Shown here: one piece after another, positions 12,831-22,450 of the stretch | Numbering within the stretch: the first letter of the stretch is position 1 | How the letters are laid out: the number at the start of each line of letters is the position of its first letter | DNA from: Chlorobi bacterium Chlorobi_1 | GTDB lineage: Bacteria > Bacteroidota > Chlorobiia > Chlorobiales > Chlorobiaceae | Assembly: GCA_900299075.1 (NCBI GenBank) | Contig: OMIK01000072.1 | Span: 1-34,580 of the forward strand | Direction of reading: 5' to 3' | DNA: 34,580 bases | Made by a program: the position numbers and the translations under genes | The notes under the pieces: model-generated | What the model saw: the letters and a program-made list of their open reading frames with translations, nothing else | Told to the model about the DNA's origin: nothing | Databases searched by the model: none

Positions 12831-13760
12831 TCAGGCGGTTCCCCGGAGCTTGATCGCGCTCTTCGAACGCTGCTGCCAGTCGAACACGATCGGTGCGGCA
12901 ACAAAGATCGAGGAGTAGGTACCGACGACGATGCCGGCGAACATGGCGAAGGCAAAGCCGCGGATCGCCGGACCGGCGAAGATGAAGAGCACCAGCACCG
13001 AGATCATGAGGGTCCCGGAGGTGATGATGGTCCTCGACAGCGTCTGGTTCATGCTTTCGTTGAAGATCCGCTCGTACTCCGAAGGCTTCTGGCCGCGGAT
13101 ACGCTCGCGGATGCGGTCGTAGACCACCACCGTGTCGGTGATGGAGTAGCCGGCGATGGTCAGGAATGCGGCGATGATGCTCTGGTCCACCTCGAGCGGC
13201 ATGAAGTCGAAAAGCCCTCCAAGGAGGCTGAACAGCCCGAGGACCGTGAGCACGTCGTGGAAGATGGCCAGCACGCCGGCCGTGGCGAACTTGAACTCGA
13301 AGCGGAAGCCGACATAGAGGAGGATGCCCACCAGCGCGGCCCCGAGGGCCTTCATGGCGGCCCACTTCATATCCGTGGCGATGCTCGGGCCGACAGCCTG
13401 GATGCTGACCACCTCGGCGGGGTTGCCAGGTATGCGGTCGGCAAGGGAGCGGGTGATGAGCCCTTTGAGGTCGGCAGTTTCGCCATGGTAGTCGGTGCTG
13501 AGGAGCACGGCGCGCTCCATGCCGTACTGCTTCACGGAGCCCCGGACCCCGGCCTGGCCGATGACGTTTCGCACAGCGCCGACGTCGGCAGGCTTCGCGA
13601 AACGGATGACCACCTCGGAGCCGCCCTTGAAATCGATACCGTAGTTCAAACCCCTGACGAACAGGGAGACCATGCCGGCCAGCAGCAGCACGACGGAGAC
13701 GGCGTAGGCGACCTTGCGATGCTTGATGAAATTGAAATTGGTCTTCTGGAACAGGCGCAT
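12831..13760 (-). CDS. secF: Protein-export membrane protein SecF
   Basis: Works with SecD and the SecYEG channel, using the proton motive force to complete protein translocation. The 309-residue product has the SecF opening (F-x-KHRK then a transmembrane helix), GLNYGIDFKGGSEVVIRF (about 38-55), a periplasmic domain, and the C-terminal bundle of five predicted helices with GYSITDTVVVYDRIRE near residue 205 and FNESMNQTLSRTIITSGT. It begins 18 bases after secD, so the pair is one operon. Kept separate here; in some lineages secD and secF are fused. Confidence 0.95.
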   Translation of the reverse strand: MRLFQKTNFNFIKHRKVAYAVSVVLLLAGMVSLFVRGLNYGIDFKGGSEVVIRFAKPADVGAVRNVIGQAGVRGSVKQYGMERAVLLSTDYHGETADLKGLITRSLADRIPGNPAEVVSIQAVGPSIATDMKWAAMKALGAALVGILLYVGFRFEFKFATAGVLAIFHDVLTVLGLFSLLGGLFDFMPLEVDQSIIAAFLTIAGYSITDTVVVYDRIRERIRGQKPSEYERIFNESMNQTLSRTIITSGTLMISVLVLFIFAGPAIRGFAFAMFAGIVVGTYSSIFVAAPIVFDWQQRSKSAIKLRGTA

Positions 13761-13778
13761 ACTTGCGTGTATTGAAAT

Positions 13779-15593
13779 TTATCCGAAACTCTTCTCATCC
13801 ATGAACCCGCGGCCCACGAGCATCTCGAAGATCACCCTCGTCACCACGATGGCCGTGAAGAGGCTCGCGCCGGTACCGATCATGAGGGTCACCGCGAACC
13901 CCTGGACCGGTCCGACACCGAACTGCGACAGCAGGAAGGCAGCAGCAAGCGTGGTCACATGGGAGTCGAGGATCGACGAGAATGCCCGGCTGTACCCGGT
14001 GTCGACCGCAGACTTAAGGAGCTTGCCCTCGGCGAGCTCCTCGCGGATGCGCTCGTAGATCAGCACGTTCGCATCCACGGCCATGCCCATGGTGAGCACG
14101 ATACCGGCGATGCCCGGCAGGGAAAGGGAGGCCTTGAATCCGGCGAGGACCGAAATCACCACGAGGATGTTCAGCACCAGGGCGATATCGGCAGCAATGC
14201 CCGCCTTGTTGTAGTAGACGATCATGAAGACAGCCACGGCAGCGAAGCCCCAGATCATCGACATGAGGCCGGCATGGATGTAGTCGGAACCGAGCGACGG
14301 TCCGACGGTCCGCTCCTCGAGGATCCTGACCGGGGCCGGCAGCGCACCGGCCTTGAGGATGATCTCCAGGTCCTTGGCCTCTTCGAGGCTGCCGATGCCG
14401 TTGATCACGGAATTGCCGTTCGGAATCCGGGACTGGACGACCGGGGCGCTGTAGACTGCGCCGTCGAGCACGATGGCTACCTGCTTGCCGATATTCGCAC
14501 CGGTGATGCGGGCCCACTTGGAGGTGCCCTCGTCGTTCATCGACATGCTCACCTCAGGCTGGACCGTCTGGGTGCCGAAGGTCGCCTTCGCCTCGGTGAT
14601 CACGCCGCCGGTCAGTTCAGGGCTCTTCTTGACCAGGTAGATCGGGTAGTACTTCTCCCCCTTCTCGGTCTTTTCGGGCTTGGCCGCGAGCAGCAGTTCG
14701 GTATCCTGGGGCAGCCGCGCCTGGGCATCCTCGCGCTTGAAGACGGAGGCCACATAGTCACGGGCATACTCCGGCGTGAAAACAACGCCGTTCGGCATCA
14801 CGCCGATCAGCTCCGACAACTTGCGGCCGGAGGCCGGTGCAGCGGGAGCCTGGCCTGCAGGAGCAGCAGCGGCCATGGCGGAATCGGCCGGTGCCTGGCC
14901 CTGTGCGGGGATGGCGTTGATGGCGTCGATGGCCCTGAGCATCGACTCCCGCTCCTTCACCAGGCGGAACTCGAGCTTTGCCGTACCCTTGAGCAGCTTG
15001 CGCACACGGGTCTCGTCGGTGACGCCCGAAAGCTCGATGATGATCCTGCGGGCCCCCTGCGTCTGGATGAGCGGCTCGGCGACACCGTACTGGTCGATTC
15101 GGTTCCGGATGATCTCCTTGGCGCGGACCAGCGCGTCCTGGGACTCCTTGTTGAGCTTGTCGACGATCTCGCGGTCGCTGTTGCGGATATCGTAGAAGTA
15201 ACGGCTGAGCGGGATGTTCTGCTTCCTGAACTCGGCGGCGAGCAGCTCTACCGGACTGTCGCCGGAGGTTGCGGCCGAGCTCCTCACGCTCGCCATGATC
15301 TGCTGGAAGCGTGCATCCTTGTTCCACGCCTTCTGCTCGATGAGGTCGAACAGGTCGACCTCCATGACCAGGTGCATTCCGCCCCTGAGGTCCAGGCCGA
15401 GCTTGAGGCTCTTGTCGCGAGCCTGTTCGATTTCCGCACGGTGGTCGATGGCGAATTTCAGGCTGTCCTCACTCGTATGGAAACTCGACAGCTTCCGTGA
15501 GAGCTCCTGGTCCCGATAGGTAGGCCATATCGACCACACCGACACCAGAGCGACCACGGCGATGAGAATGAGTTTGAAGCGGTTATTTTTCAT
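13779..15593 (-). CDS. secD: Protein translocase subunit SecD
   Basis: Inner-membrane partner of SecF. The 604-residue product has an N-terminal transmembrane helix, the [16 protein letters not shown] motif (about residues 66-81), a large periplasmic region with [23 protein letters not shown], and a C-terminal RND-like bundle with [24 protein letters not shown]. An Ala/Pro-rich linker (about residues 242-262) interrupts the periplasmic part, probably a lineage-specific flexible insert. ATG at 15593 gives a proper signal-anchor. First gene of secDF. A 20-bp palindrome at 15615-15634 lies about 20 bases upstream of the start. Confidence 0.95.
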   Translation of the reverse strand: MKNNRFKLILIAVVALVSVWSIWPTYRDQELSRKLSSFHTSEDSLKFAIDHRAEIEQARDKSLKLGLDLRGGMHLVMEVDLFDLIEQKAWNKDARFQQIMASVRSSAATSGDSPVELLAAEFRKQNIPLSRYFYDIRNSDREIVDKLNKESQDALVRAKEIIRNRIDQYGVAEPLIQTQGARRIIIELSGVTDETRVRKLLKGTAKLEFRLVKERESMLRAIDAINAIPAQGQAPADSAMAAAAPAGQAPAAPASGRKLSELIGVMPNGVVFTPEYARDYVASVFKREDAQARLPQDTELLLAAKPEKTEKGEKYYPIYLVKKSPELTGGVITEAKATFGTQTVQPEVSMSMNDEGTSKWARITGANIGKQVAIVLDGAVYSAPVVQSRIPNGNSVINGIGSLEEAKDLEIILKAGALPAPVRILEERTVGPSLGSDYIHAGLMSMIWGFAAVAVFMIVYYNKAGIAADIALVLNILVVISVLAGFKASLSLPGIAGIVLTMGMAVDANVLIYERIREELAEGKLLKSAVDTGYSRAFSSILDSHVTTLAAAFLLSQFGVGPVQGFAVTLMIGTGASLFTAIVVTRVIFEMLVGRGFMDEKSFG

Positions 15594-15614
15594 GAAAAAC
15601 GAGCTTTACGCATA

Positions 15615-15634
15615 ATTGTGAAAGTTTGCACAAT
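15615..15634. promoter_or_regulatory. Palindrome ATTGTG-N8-CACAAT upstream of secD
   Basis: A dyad of six perfectly paired bases per half-site sits in the AT-rich segment immediately upstream of secD, where a promoter is expected. The geometry is that of a dimeric repressor or activator site. The binding protein is unknown and the match could be chance. Confidence 0.35.
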
Positions 15635-15729
15635 ATAGGAAACGGGCCACGATTAACAATGAACGTGGGCGGGCGAGGCCGCCTCGATCAGCCGCCGCGC
15701 CGAGCCATAAGCCTCGTAGGCATCGCCCG

Positions 15730-15753
15730 CTTCATGGCTATCGCTATCGATAC
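15730..15753. repeat. GATAGC-type repeat, copy 2a (left arm of inverted pair)
   Basis: The unit CTTCATGGCTATCGCTATCG is the inverse counterpart of the unit at 15886-15916, whose reverse complement begins CTTCATCGGTATCG. Both arms are built from TATCGC/TATCGA hexamers, the same vocabulary as near 9.1 and 34.2 kb. Confidence 0.6.
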
Positions 15754-15885
15754 TGCCGACGAAACCACCACGACCTTCCCGGTCCGACTCGGGCTCCGGA
15801 GGCCCCGTTCCAAGACCGCAAGCAACGATGCGGGAGGATGGCCGGAGGAATACGTCAATTATTGTCGTAAGAGAGCAGTTTGTCC

Positions 15886-15916
15886 GATAGCGATATCGAT
15901 TTCGATACCGATGAAG
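15886..15916. repeat. GATAGC/GATACC-type repeat, copy 2b (right arm of inverted pair)
   Basis: Five hexamer units in a row, GATAGC, GATATC, GATTTC, GATACC and GATGAA, read on the plus strand. It faces copy 2a in inverted orientation across about 130 bases of sequence with no recognisable gene. Confidence 0.6.
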
Positions 15917-15961
15917 AAAGAGCAGTTGCCTGGTAATGTCGGGAGGGCGCGTGGCCAAACG

Positions 15962-15990
15962 GAAAAACCCGGGGAAGTCCCGGGTTTTTC
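15962..15990 (-). terminator. Rho-independent terminator of fccAB
   Basis: Perfect 12-bp stem GAAAAACCCGGG / CCCGGGTTTTTC with loop GAAGT, located 16 bases after the fccB stop. Read on the minus strand the stem ends in a T-run, as expected for an intrinsic terminator. Confidence 0.88.
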
Positions 15991-16006
15991 TTCAATCCTC
16001 AGCCGT

Positions 16007-17296
16007 TCAGCCCCAGATATCCCTGACGATGTTGGTGTACCACCCTTCTGCAAACATCGCCTCCTGGGCGAGCTGGTCGTCAGACGCATCGATCGGGGTC
16101 AATCCGCCTGATCCGGGAATCTCGACGATGCCGTTAGCCGTGAACTGGTAAACACCCGCAACTGAAATCCCATAGTCGGTCCCGACGAGGCTGTAGCAGG
16201 TATTGACCAGCGAAGGCGGGGCCGGCTCCTGTCCCCTGAGCAGCATGACGATAGCCGCTGCGGCAACCTTACCCTGGCTGCTGGCTGCAAATCCGGATTT
16301 CGGCATCGCGCCGGCCTTGCAGGCATCGCCGATGACATGGATATTCTTGTGGATGGTGGACTCGAACGACATCGGGTTCACCGGGCACCAGCCGCTCTCG
16401 TCGGTCAGGCCTGCGGTGAAGGCGATCTGCCCCGCCTTCTGCGGAGGAATGATGTTGATGACATCGCCCTTCACCTCGCCGAGATCGGTCTTGACCGTCA
16501 TGGCCGCACCATCGACAGAGAGGATCTTCCCGCCGGTCGTGGCGCCTCGCCACTCGATCATGCCGGGATAGAGACGCTGCCACCCCTTGGTGAACAGCCC
16601 CTGCTTGGAGAACTTCTCCTTCGGATCGAGAATGATAACCTTCGAATTCGGCTTCTTCTTTTTGAGGTAGTGCGCGACCAGGCTTGCACGTTCGTAAGGC
16701 CCTGGGGGGCAACGGAACGGATTGGCAGGTGGGCAGATCAGCACCGTACCGCCATCCTTCATAGCATGGAGCTGCTTGTGCAGGAGCTGCGTCTGGACAC
16801 CGGCCTGGTAAGCGTGGGGCATCTTTGATTCGGCGAGCGCCTGGCTGTACCCCTCGATCGCCGACCACTTGAAATCGATGCCCGGAGAAACGACAAGGCG
16901 GTCATAGCCGAGCGTTCGGCCGCCCTTGAGCGTCACGGTTCCTTTTACGGGATCGATTGCCGTCGCCGTGTCGCCGATCACCTTGATCCCGTGACGATGG
17001 GCCAGAGCCGAGTAGGTTTGCGTGATCTGGGGCATGGTGCGCAGATCCGCCAGAACCCAGTTGCTGAAGGGGCAGGTTGCATAGGCAGCCTTGGGTTCGA
17101 CCAGCGTGACCGTAATCGAGGGATCCAGTTTCTTCAGGTATTTCGCTGTGGCGGCGCCGCCAAAGCCGCCGCCGATGACGACAACCCGCTTCTGGGCCGC
17201 AAAACCCTGTGAGCCCGATCCGAACACTCCGAAAGCGACACCTGCTGATCCGGCAAGCAGCAGTTTGTTGAAATCACGTCGTGAAATAGAACTCAT
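16007..17296 (-). CDS. fccB: Sulfide dehydrogenase (flavocytochrome c), flavoprotein subunit
   Basis: Oxidises sulfide in the periplasm and passes electrons to its haem partner FccA. The 429-residue product has a Tat-type leader ([10 protein letters not shown], residues 4-13), an FAD-binding motif [17 protein letters not shown] (38-54), and the expected cysteines. Cys75 in YATCPFSN matches the covalent FAD cysteine of Allochromatium FccB. Cys196 in [13 protein letters not shown] and Cys367 in NTCYS match its active-site disulfide pair. The start overlaps the fccA stop by four bases (ATGA), with an AGGAGG ribosome-binding site inside the end of fccA. A Tat leader here and a Sec-type leader on FccA mean the flavin is probably loaded in the cytoplasm and the subunits meet in the periplasm. 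Confidence 0.95.
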   Translation of the reverse strand: MSSISRRDFNKLLLAGSAGVAFGVFGSGSQGFAAQKRVVVIGGGFGGAATAKYLKKLDPSITVTLVEPKAAYATCPFSNWVLADLRTMPQITQTYSALAHRHGIKVIGDTATAIDPVKGTVTLKGGRTLGYDRLVVSPGIDFKWSAIEGYSQALAESKMPHAYQAGVQTQLLHKQLHAMKDGGTVLICPPANPFRCPPGPYERASLVAHYLKKKKPNSKVIILDPKEKFSKQGLFTKGWQRLYPGMIEWRGATTGGKILSVDGAAMTVKTDLGEVKGDVINIIPPQKAGQIAFTAGLTDESGWCPVNPMSFESTIHKNIHVIGDACKAGAMPKSGFAASSQGKVAAAAIVMLLRGQEPAPPSLVNTCYSLVGTDYGISVAGVYQFTANGIVEIPGSGGLTPIDASDDQLAQEAMFAEGWYTNIVRDIWG

Positions 17297-17655
17297 TTCC
17301 GGCCTCCTGTTTTACCTGTTTTCTTGCCGACAGAGCCGAAATACTCGGCGATAAGGTGGATCTCCTCGTCGGAATAACCTTTCGCATGGCGAGCCATGAC
17401 CGTGGAGACCCGGGCACCCGATTTGAAGTCTTTCAGGGCCGATTCGATATACTCGGCCGATTTGCCGTAGATCGACGGGATGATGCTGGCGCTTTTTCCA
17501 TCCGTGCCATGGCATCCTGCGCATGACAATGAAAGGACCTGGCCGCGCGGATTCACGCCGGCAGCCGTCGAAGCACCATATCCCTGGCTCGAGCAGGTAA
17601 CCGATGCCGCGGCAACCATACCGGCGACAAGGGAAGCTTGCAGATATGATGGCAT
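17293..17655 (-). CDS. fccA: Flavocytochrome c sulfide dehydrogenase, single-haem cytochrome c subunit
   Basis: Accepts electrons from FccB and hands them to soluble cytochrome c. The 120-residue precursor has a Sec signal peptide (about residues 1-28), one haem site CAGCH (45-49), and a plausible axial methionine Met87 in STVMARH. One haem fits the small Chlorobium-type subunit, unlike the di-haem subunit of purple bacteria. A Cys at residue 21 lies within the leader; the preceding SVT is not a good lipobox. A strong AGGAGGAG ribosome-binding site precedes ATG at 17655. The 283-base gap to mnmG (17656-17938) holds its promoter area, with an AT-rich TTAATATAATAC stretch near 17789-17802, and parS site 1. 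Confidence 0.9.
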   Translation of the reverse strand: MPSYLQASLVAGMVAAASVTCSSQGYGASTAAGVNPRGQVLSLSCAGCHGTDGKSASIIPSIYGKSAEYIESALKDFKSGARVSTVMARHAKGYSDEEIHLIAEYFGSVGKKTGKTGGRK

Positions 17656-17923
17656 AAATGCTCCTCCTGTTTGGATTTGAAGATGTAATTGCGTGAACTG
17701 CAGGCGGGCGCATCCGGGACATCAGTGACTCCGGCAGGCTCCGGGATGATTGCCAGGCAGCAAGGTGGTCAGAGAGTGTTTAACCATTGTTAATATAATA
17801 CATCAGAGACTGTAATCCTAAAGGCTTCGGGCGATGCGGTTGGAGTCCACGTGCTTTTTTGCAATTTTACTATTTTTGGGCAGCGTTCACCTTGACAACT
17901 CTACAAAACAAAGCAAGCCATAA

Positions 17924-17939
17924 CGTTTCACGTGAAACA
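17924..17939. promoter_or_regulatory. parS-like centromere site 1 (overlaps mnmG start)
   Basis: CGTTTCACGTGAAACA differs at one outer base from the B. subtilis-type parS consensus TGTTTCACGTGAAACA and contains the full 14-bp palindrome GTTTCACGTGAAAC. This is the expected binding site of ParB/Spo0J for chromosome segregation. Its last base is the A of the mnmG start codon. Confidence 0.85.
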
Positions 17940-19816
17940 TGGGATCACCAGAGTATGACATCATCGTAGTCGGCGCCGGCCATGCAGGATGCGAAGCCGC
18001 CCTTGCCGCAGCAAGGAGCGGGGTCAACTGCCTCATGATCACGAGCGACCTCTCCTCGGTTGCGCGGATGTCGTGCAATCCGGCCATCGGCGGCGTAGCC
18101 AAAGGACAGATCACCAGGGAGATCGATGCGCTGGGCGGAGAGATGGCAAAGGCGATCGATGCTACGGGCATCCAGTTCCGGATGCTGAACCGGAGCAAGG
18201 GACCGGCAATGCACTCGCCGCGGGCACAGGCCGACAAGACGCTCTACAGCCTGCACATGCGGAAGGCGATCGAGCAGGAGGCCCTCATCGACCTCATCCA
18301 GGACACAGTGACCGGCATCGTTGCGAGCAACGGCATTCTCGAGGGAGTGGAACTGGCCTCTGGCCGCCGGATCTGCGCAAAAGCGGCAATCCTCACCTGC
18401 GGCACCTTCCTGAACGGGTTGATCCATATCGGCATGACCCATTTCCCCGGAGGGAGAAGCGCTGCCGAACCTCCGGTGGAGGGGCTCACCAGGTCGCTTG
18501 CAGAGCTGGGCTTTACCCACGGCAGGCTGAAGACCGGCACGCCGCCGCGCATCGATTCGAGGAGCGTCGACTACTCCCTGGTCGTCAAGCAGCCTGGGGA
18601 TGCCGATCCGTCACCATTCTCGTTCAGCAGGGAGTCGGTGGCTGACCGGAACCTGGTGTCCTGCTATCTGACGAAGACCACGAAACTGACCCATGAAATA
18701 CTGAGGGAGGGATTCGACCGCTCACCGCTCTTCACGGGAAAGGTACAGGGGGTCGGCCCGAGGTACTGCCCATCGGTCGAAGACAAGATATTCAGGTTCC
18801 CCGACAAGGAGAGCCATCACATCTTCCTTGAGCCGGAAGGGAGCGATACCGTCGAGATGTACGTGAACGGATTTTCGACATCGCTGCCGGAGGATATACA
18901 GGCAAGGGCCCTCAGGACGATTCCGGGCCTTGAAAAGGTCAAAATGATCCGCCCCGGCTATGCCATCGAGTACGACTACTTCCATCCATGGCAGATCGGC
19001 CCTACGCTTGAGACCAAACTGGTCGAGAACCTCTACCTTGCCGGCCAGATCAACGGCACATCCGGCTATGAAGAGGCCGCCGCACAGGGATTGATGGCGG
19101 GCATCAACGCATCCCTGAAAACCCGCGGGATGGAGCCGCTGGTACTCAGCCGTGCCGATGCCTATATCGGCGTGCTCATCGACGACCTGATCACCAAGGA
19201 GACGAACGAACCCTACCGTATGTTCACCTCTTCAGCGGAGCATCGACTCATCCTGCGTCACGATAATGCCGACATCCGTCTTTTCAGGGCAGGCTTCTCT
19301 GCAGGGCTTCTTACGCAGGAGTTGCACGACCATGCTCTCGAGATGACAGAACGGATATCCGCCGGCTTGCAGCGACTTCATGAAATGCGAGTGCTCCCGG
19401 AGGAGGCAAACCCCCTGCTGACAGCCCGGGGTTATCCCGAAATATCTGCCCCCCTGCGAGCGATCGCTCTCGTCAAAAGGCCAGGAATTTCACTGGCGGA
19501 ACTGGTAGAAAAATCAGAAACCGTCCGGAACGGCCTTGGGCCGCTTGATGAGAAAGGTCGTGTCGTCGAACAGATCGACATCGAGGTAAAGTACGACGGC
19601 TATATCAAACGAGAGAAATTGATGGCGGAGCGGATCGCCAGGCTGGACGCTATGGCCATACCCGGTCACTTCGACTATCAGGCACTCTCCTCCCTTTCCA
19701 ATGAAGGGCGGGAGAAGCTTGCCCGCCACCGTCCAGCAACGATAGGGCAGGCATCAAGGATACTCGGTGTCTCTCCGGCGGACATATCGGTACTTATGGT
19801 ACGCCTCGGCAGATGA
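17939..19816 (+). CDS. mnmG: tRNA uridine-5-carboxymethylaminomethyl modification enzyme MnmG (GidA)
   Basis: With MnmE, installs the carboxymethylaminomethyl group on wobble uridine 34 of certain tRNAs, using FAD and methylene-tetrahydrofolate. The 625-residue length is standard. Visible motifs are the FAD site [19 protein letters not shown] (9-27), [20 protein letters not shown] (44-63), and the family block GTPPRID. The C-terminal helical region that binds tRNA and MnmE is complete. ATG at 17939 sits at the edge of parS site 1 and lacks a clear ribosome-binding site, since the parS palindrome occupies that position. parS site 2 follows the stop. mnmG near parS and the origin is common in bacteria, but rsmG and parAB are not next to it here. 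Confidence 0.96.
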   Translation: MGSPEYDIIVVGAGHAGCEAALAAARSGVNCLMITSDLSSVARMSCNPAIGGVAKGQITREIDALGGEMAKAIDATGIQFRMLNRSKGPAMHSPRAQADKTLYSLHMRKAIEQEALIDLIQDTVTGIVASNGILEGVELASGRRICAKAAILTCGTFLNGLIHIGMTHFPGGRSAAEPPVEGLTRSLAELGFTHGRLKTGTPPRIDSRSVDYSLVVKQPGDADPSPFSFSRESVADRNLVSCYLTKTTKLTHEILREGFDRSPLFTGKVQGVGPRYCPSVEDKIFRFPDKESHHIFLEPEGSDTVEMYVNGFSTSLPEDIQARALRTIPGLEKVKMIRPGYAIEYDYFHPWQIGPTLETKLVENLYLAGQINGTSGYEEAAAQGLMAGINASLKTRGMEPLVLSRADAYIGVLIDDLITKETNEPYRMFTSSAEHRLILRHDNADIRLFRAGFSAGLLTQELHDHALEMTERISAGLQRLHEMRVLPEEANPLLTARGYPEISAPLRAIALVKRPGISLAELVEKSETVRNGLGPLDEKGRVVEQIDIEVKYDGYIKREKLMAERIARLDAMAIPGHFDYQALSSLSNEGREKLARHRPATIGQASRILGVSPADISVLMVRLGR

Positions 19817-19822
19817 ATGGAA

Positions 19823-19838
19823 TGTTTCACGTGGAACA
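19823..19838. promoter_or_regulatory. parS-like centromere site 2 (between mnmG and polB)
   Basis: TGTTTCACGTGGAACA matches the parS consensus TGTTTCACGTGAAACA at 15 of 16 positions; as far as I recall its reverse complement equals one of the natural B. subtilis parS variants. It lies six bases after the mnmG stop, about 1.9 kb from site 1 and roughly 8 kb from the dnaA upstream region. Confidence 0.85.
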
Positions 19839-19859
19839 TCGCCCCCCTCACAGCACCAA

Positions 19860-22274
19860 ATGCAGATGCAGGATAGCATGAACAGCACTCTCGATTCGCC
19901 GTACCGGAATGAACTTCTTTTCGGGAAAGACCCGGAAACCGGAATTGTCGGAGCCTACCAGCTGAACGACAGCCGCATTCGCCTCTTTCTCAGGAATGGG
20001 GAGCGCGTCGTTCATCGTGATGAGCCCTTTTTCCCCTTTTTCTTCCTTTCCGACAATGAACTCCTGAGCGGATTCGAACCTGTGGACAAGGAGAAGTACT
20101 GGCTGATCGACCTGACGGGCAAGAACTATTTCAACCATCTTGCCATCTTCAGGAGCTGGAGGAACTACCGGGCTGCCCTCGACCATATCAACAGCAACAG
20201 CCAGGATGGTAGCTCGCCTTCTGAAGGAGGTAGTGCCGGAGGGTACAATAGCCACCTCACCTACAACAGGGGTGATGCCGTTACCCAATACCTCCTGCAG
20301 AGCGGAAAGACCATGTTCAAGGGGCTTCTGTTCGAGGATATCCACCGGCTCCAACTCGACATCGAGACCTACTACCGGCCTGACGGTCGCAAAGACCGTC
20401 GCGAATCGTTCGGGGAGGATCCTGTGATCATCGTCTCCATGAGCGACAACCGCTCATGGGAACATGTGATCCACTCAAGGGGAAGGACGGAAAAGGCCCT
20501 CCTGGAGGAGATGGTCTCCATCGTAAGGGAAAGGGACCCCGACGTCATCGAGGGGCACAACATCTTCGGCTTCGACCTCCCTTATCTGCAACGCAGATGC
20601 GAGATCAACGGCGTACCATTCAGGATTGGACGCGACGGTATGGTTCCCAGATCATACCCCGCATCGATCCGTTTCGCAGAAAGAAGCATCGATTACCAGT
20701 ACTTCGATATTCCCGGACGTCACGTCATCGACACCTTCTTCCTTGTCCAGAGCTACGATACATCGAAGCGTTCATTACCGAGCTACGGGTTGAAGGCCGC
20801 CGCGAAATTCTTCGGGTTCGCCTCGCCGAACAGAACCTACGTCGATTACAAGGAGCTTGCCGACACCTGGGACAACAACCCTGAAGTGCTTCTTGCATAC
20901 GCACTCGACGACGTCAGGGAGACCAGGGAACTTGCCGCACTGCTGTCTGGAAGCAATTTCAGCATGGTCCGCATGCTTCCCTATACCTACGCCCATGCAG
21001 CACGACTTGGACCGGCAGCTAAGATAGAGGCGCTCATGGTCCGGGAGTATATCAAACGAAAGGTATCCATACCACGCCCGTCGATAGGCCAGCAGCATGT
21101 CGGCGGTTTCACCGAGGTGTTCGTGAAGGGGATACTGGGACCGATTGTCTATGCAGACGTCGAATCCCTCTATCCATCGATCATGCTCTCCTGCGGGATC
21201 TGCCCGAAAACCGACAGCCTCAAGACGTTTCCGGAAATCCTGAAGGATCTCAAGGAGCTGCGATTCTCCTCAAAGAGCCGTGCGGCCGAAGAGAAGAACC
21301 GAGGGAACCACAGCCTTGCGGAAAACTTCGACGCCATGCAGAACTCGTTCAAGATCATCATTAACGCGATGTACGGGTACCTCGGATTCAGCAGCGGTAT
21401 CTTCAACGATTTCGATGAAGCCGACCGAGTAACCACCAAAGGGCAGGAGATCGCAAAAACCATGATCAGGGAGTTCGAGTCGAGAGGCGCCAAGGTTATC
21501 GAGGTCGATACCGACGGTATCTTCCTCGTCCCCCCCGCGGCGGTACGCACCGAGGAGCAGGAGCGAAGCCTGGTCGATGAGGTCTCCGGCAAGATGCCGC
21601 CCGGAATCACGATAGGGTTCGACGGACGCTTCAGGAAGATGATCTCCTACATGAAGAAGAACTACGTCCTGCTCGATTATGATGACAAACTCAAACTGAA
21701 AGGCTCCTCACTGGTCAGCAGGAGCGGGGAGAAATTCGGTCGAGATTTCGTGAGGGAGGGTTTCATCCTCCTGCTTCACGACGATATCCAGGGCCTGCAC
21801 GACCTGTATGTCAGGTACAGGAACCATATCATGGACCACCGTCTGCATATCACCGACTTCTCGAGGACGGAGTCCTTGAAGAGCCCGCTCGACCAGTACC
21901 TGGCGGACGTGCGGTCAGGGAAGAGGTCGAAATCGATCACCTATGAGATAGCCGTCAGACAGGGTATGCAGGTCAGCAAGGGCGACCGGATGACCTACTA
22001 CATAGCGGGAACTGGAAGCGCCACCTCCGTATTGGATAAGGGACGCCTCGCCGAAGAGTGGAAGAGGGACCAGCCTGACGAAAACACCCAATTCTACCTG
22101 AAAAGGCTTGATGAGTTCGCCCAGAAATTCCTGCCATTTTTCAAACCCCAGGATTTCAGCACCATATTCACCGCCGACTCCCTCTTCGCCTTCTCTCCCG
22201 CTGGAATCGAAGTGGTCAAGGAGATACGCCATATCGAAACCGAATCACTCTATGGAGAGGAGTCCCCATTTTGA
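19860..22274 (+). CDS. polB: Family-B DNA polymerase with 3'-5' exonuclease
   Basis: A replicative or repair polymerase of the archaeal/eukaryotic B family, 804 residues from ATG at 19860; ATGs at 19866 and 19878 are alternatives, the last with AGGA four bases upstream. The proofreading domain is intact: Exo [10 protein letters not shown] (Asp about 167), Exo [14 protein letters not shown] (Asp about 239), Exo [12 protein letters not shown] (Asp about 351). Polymerase motifs are also intact: [11 protein letters not shown] (Asp about 433); [13 protein letters not shown] (about 498-509); C, EVDTDGIF (Asp about 550 and 552). Motif C is V-DTDG instead of the usual Y-x-DTD. It starts 43 bases after mnmG with parS site 2 between. 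The distribution suggests old lateral transfer, kept as a second polymerase for repair or lesion bypass; the role is inferred. Confidence 0.92.
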   Translation: MQMQDSMNSTLDSPYRNELLFGKDPETGIVGAYQLNDSRIRLFLRNGERVVHRDEPFFPFFFLSDNELLSGFEPVDKEKYWLIDLTGKNYFNHLAIFRSWRNYRAALDHINSNSQDGSSPSEGGSAGGYNSHLTYNRGDAVTQYLLQSGKTMFKGLLFEDIHRLQLDIETYYRPDGRKDRRESFGEDPVIIVSMSDNRSWEHVIHSRGRTEKALLEEMVSIVRERDPDVIEGHNIFGFDLPYLQRRCEINGVPFRIGRDGMVPRSYPASIRFAERSIDYQYFDIPGRHVIDTFFLVQSYDTSKRSLPSYGLKAAAKFFGFASPNRTYVDYKELADTWDNNPEVLLAYALDDVRETRELAALLSGSNFSMVRMLPYTYAHAARLGPAAKIEALMVREYIKRKVSIPRPSIGQQHVGGFTEVFVKGILGPIVYADVESLYPSIMLSCGICPKTDSLKTFPEILKDLKELRFSSKSRAAEEKNRGNHSLAENFDAMQNSFKIIINAMYGYLGFSSGIFNDFDEADRVTTKGQEIAKTMIREFESRGAKVIEVDTDGIFLVPPAAVRTEEQERSLVDEVSGKMPPGITIGFDGRFRKMISYMKKNYVLLDYDDKLKLKGSSLVSRSGEKFGRDFVREGFILLLHDDIQGLHDLYVRYRNHIMDHRLHITDFSRTESLKSPLDQYLADVRSGKRSKSITYEIAVRQGMQVSKGDRMTYYIAGTGSATSVLDKGRLAEEWKRDQPDENTQFYLKRLDEFAQKFLPFFKPQDFSTIFTADSLFAFSPAGIEVVKEIRHIETESLYGEESPF

Positions 22275-22352
22275 TCATATTCCCATAATTATGTAACTTT
22301 AAGTTTAAAACCTCAGGTAGAAACCGTGCGTGTTTTCGCTACATTCCTTGGA

Positions 22353-22377
22353 GCAGATCACCAGTATGGTCATCTGC
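22353..22377. promoter_or_regulatory. Imperfect palindrome upstream of the flavo-diiron gene
   Basis: GCAGATCACC and GGTCATCTGC form ten-base arms with one mismatch around AGTAT. It lies in the AT-rich 176-base gap between polB and the flavo-diiron gene, about 75 bases before the start codon, a suitable position for an operator or a leader hairpin. No regulator is identified. A DnaA-box-like TTATTCACC also occurs near 22410. Confidence 0.35.
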
Positions 22378-22450
22378 ACAGCGAATAAGCAGTGACCATT
22401 CACCAAGATTTATTCACCTGGCATCCGATAATTATTTATCTGTTATCTAT

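Larger units (their letters stand above)
15594..16006. other. Gene-free interval between secD and fccB
   Basis: 413 bases without a supportable gene. From secD outward it holds the ATTGTG-N8-CACAAT dyad, an inverted pair of GATAGC/GATACC-type repeats (15730-15753 and 15886-15916) enclosing about 130 bases, and the fccAB terminator (15962-15990). A plus-strand open frame across it translates the repeat as alternating Ile/Ser/Ala, has no family resemblance and reads antisense into fccB, so I do not call it. Confidence 0.6.

Noticed and set aside
11799-13775. A 658-codon plus-strand open frame
   Set aside because: It is antisense to the surA-like gene and secF, and no family pattern is visible.
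15626-16111. A 161-codon plus-strand open frame in the secD-fccB gap
   Set aside because: It translates the hexamer repeat into Ile/Ser/Ala runs, crosses the fccAB terminator and runs antisense into fccB.
17892-17924. A sigma-70 promoter for mnmG from TTGACA at 17892
   Set aside because: The only -10-like CATAAC is about 21 bases away, too far for a standard promoter.
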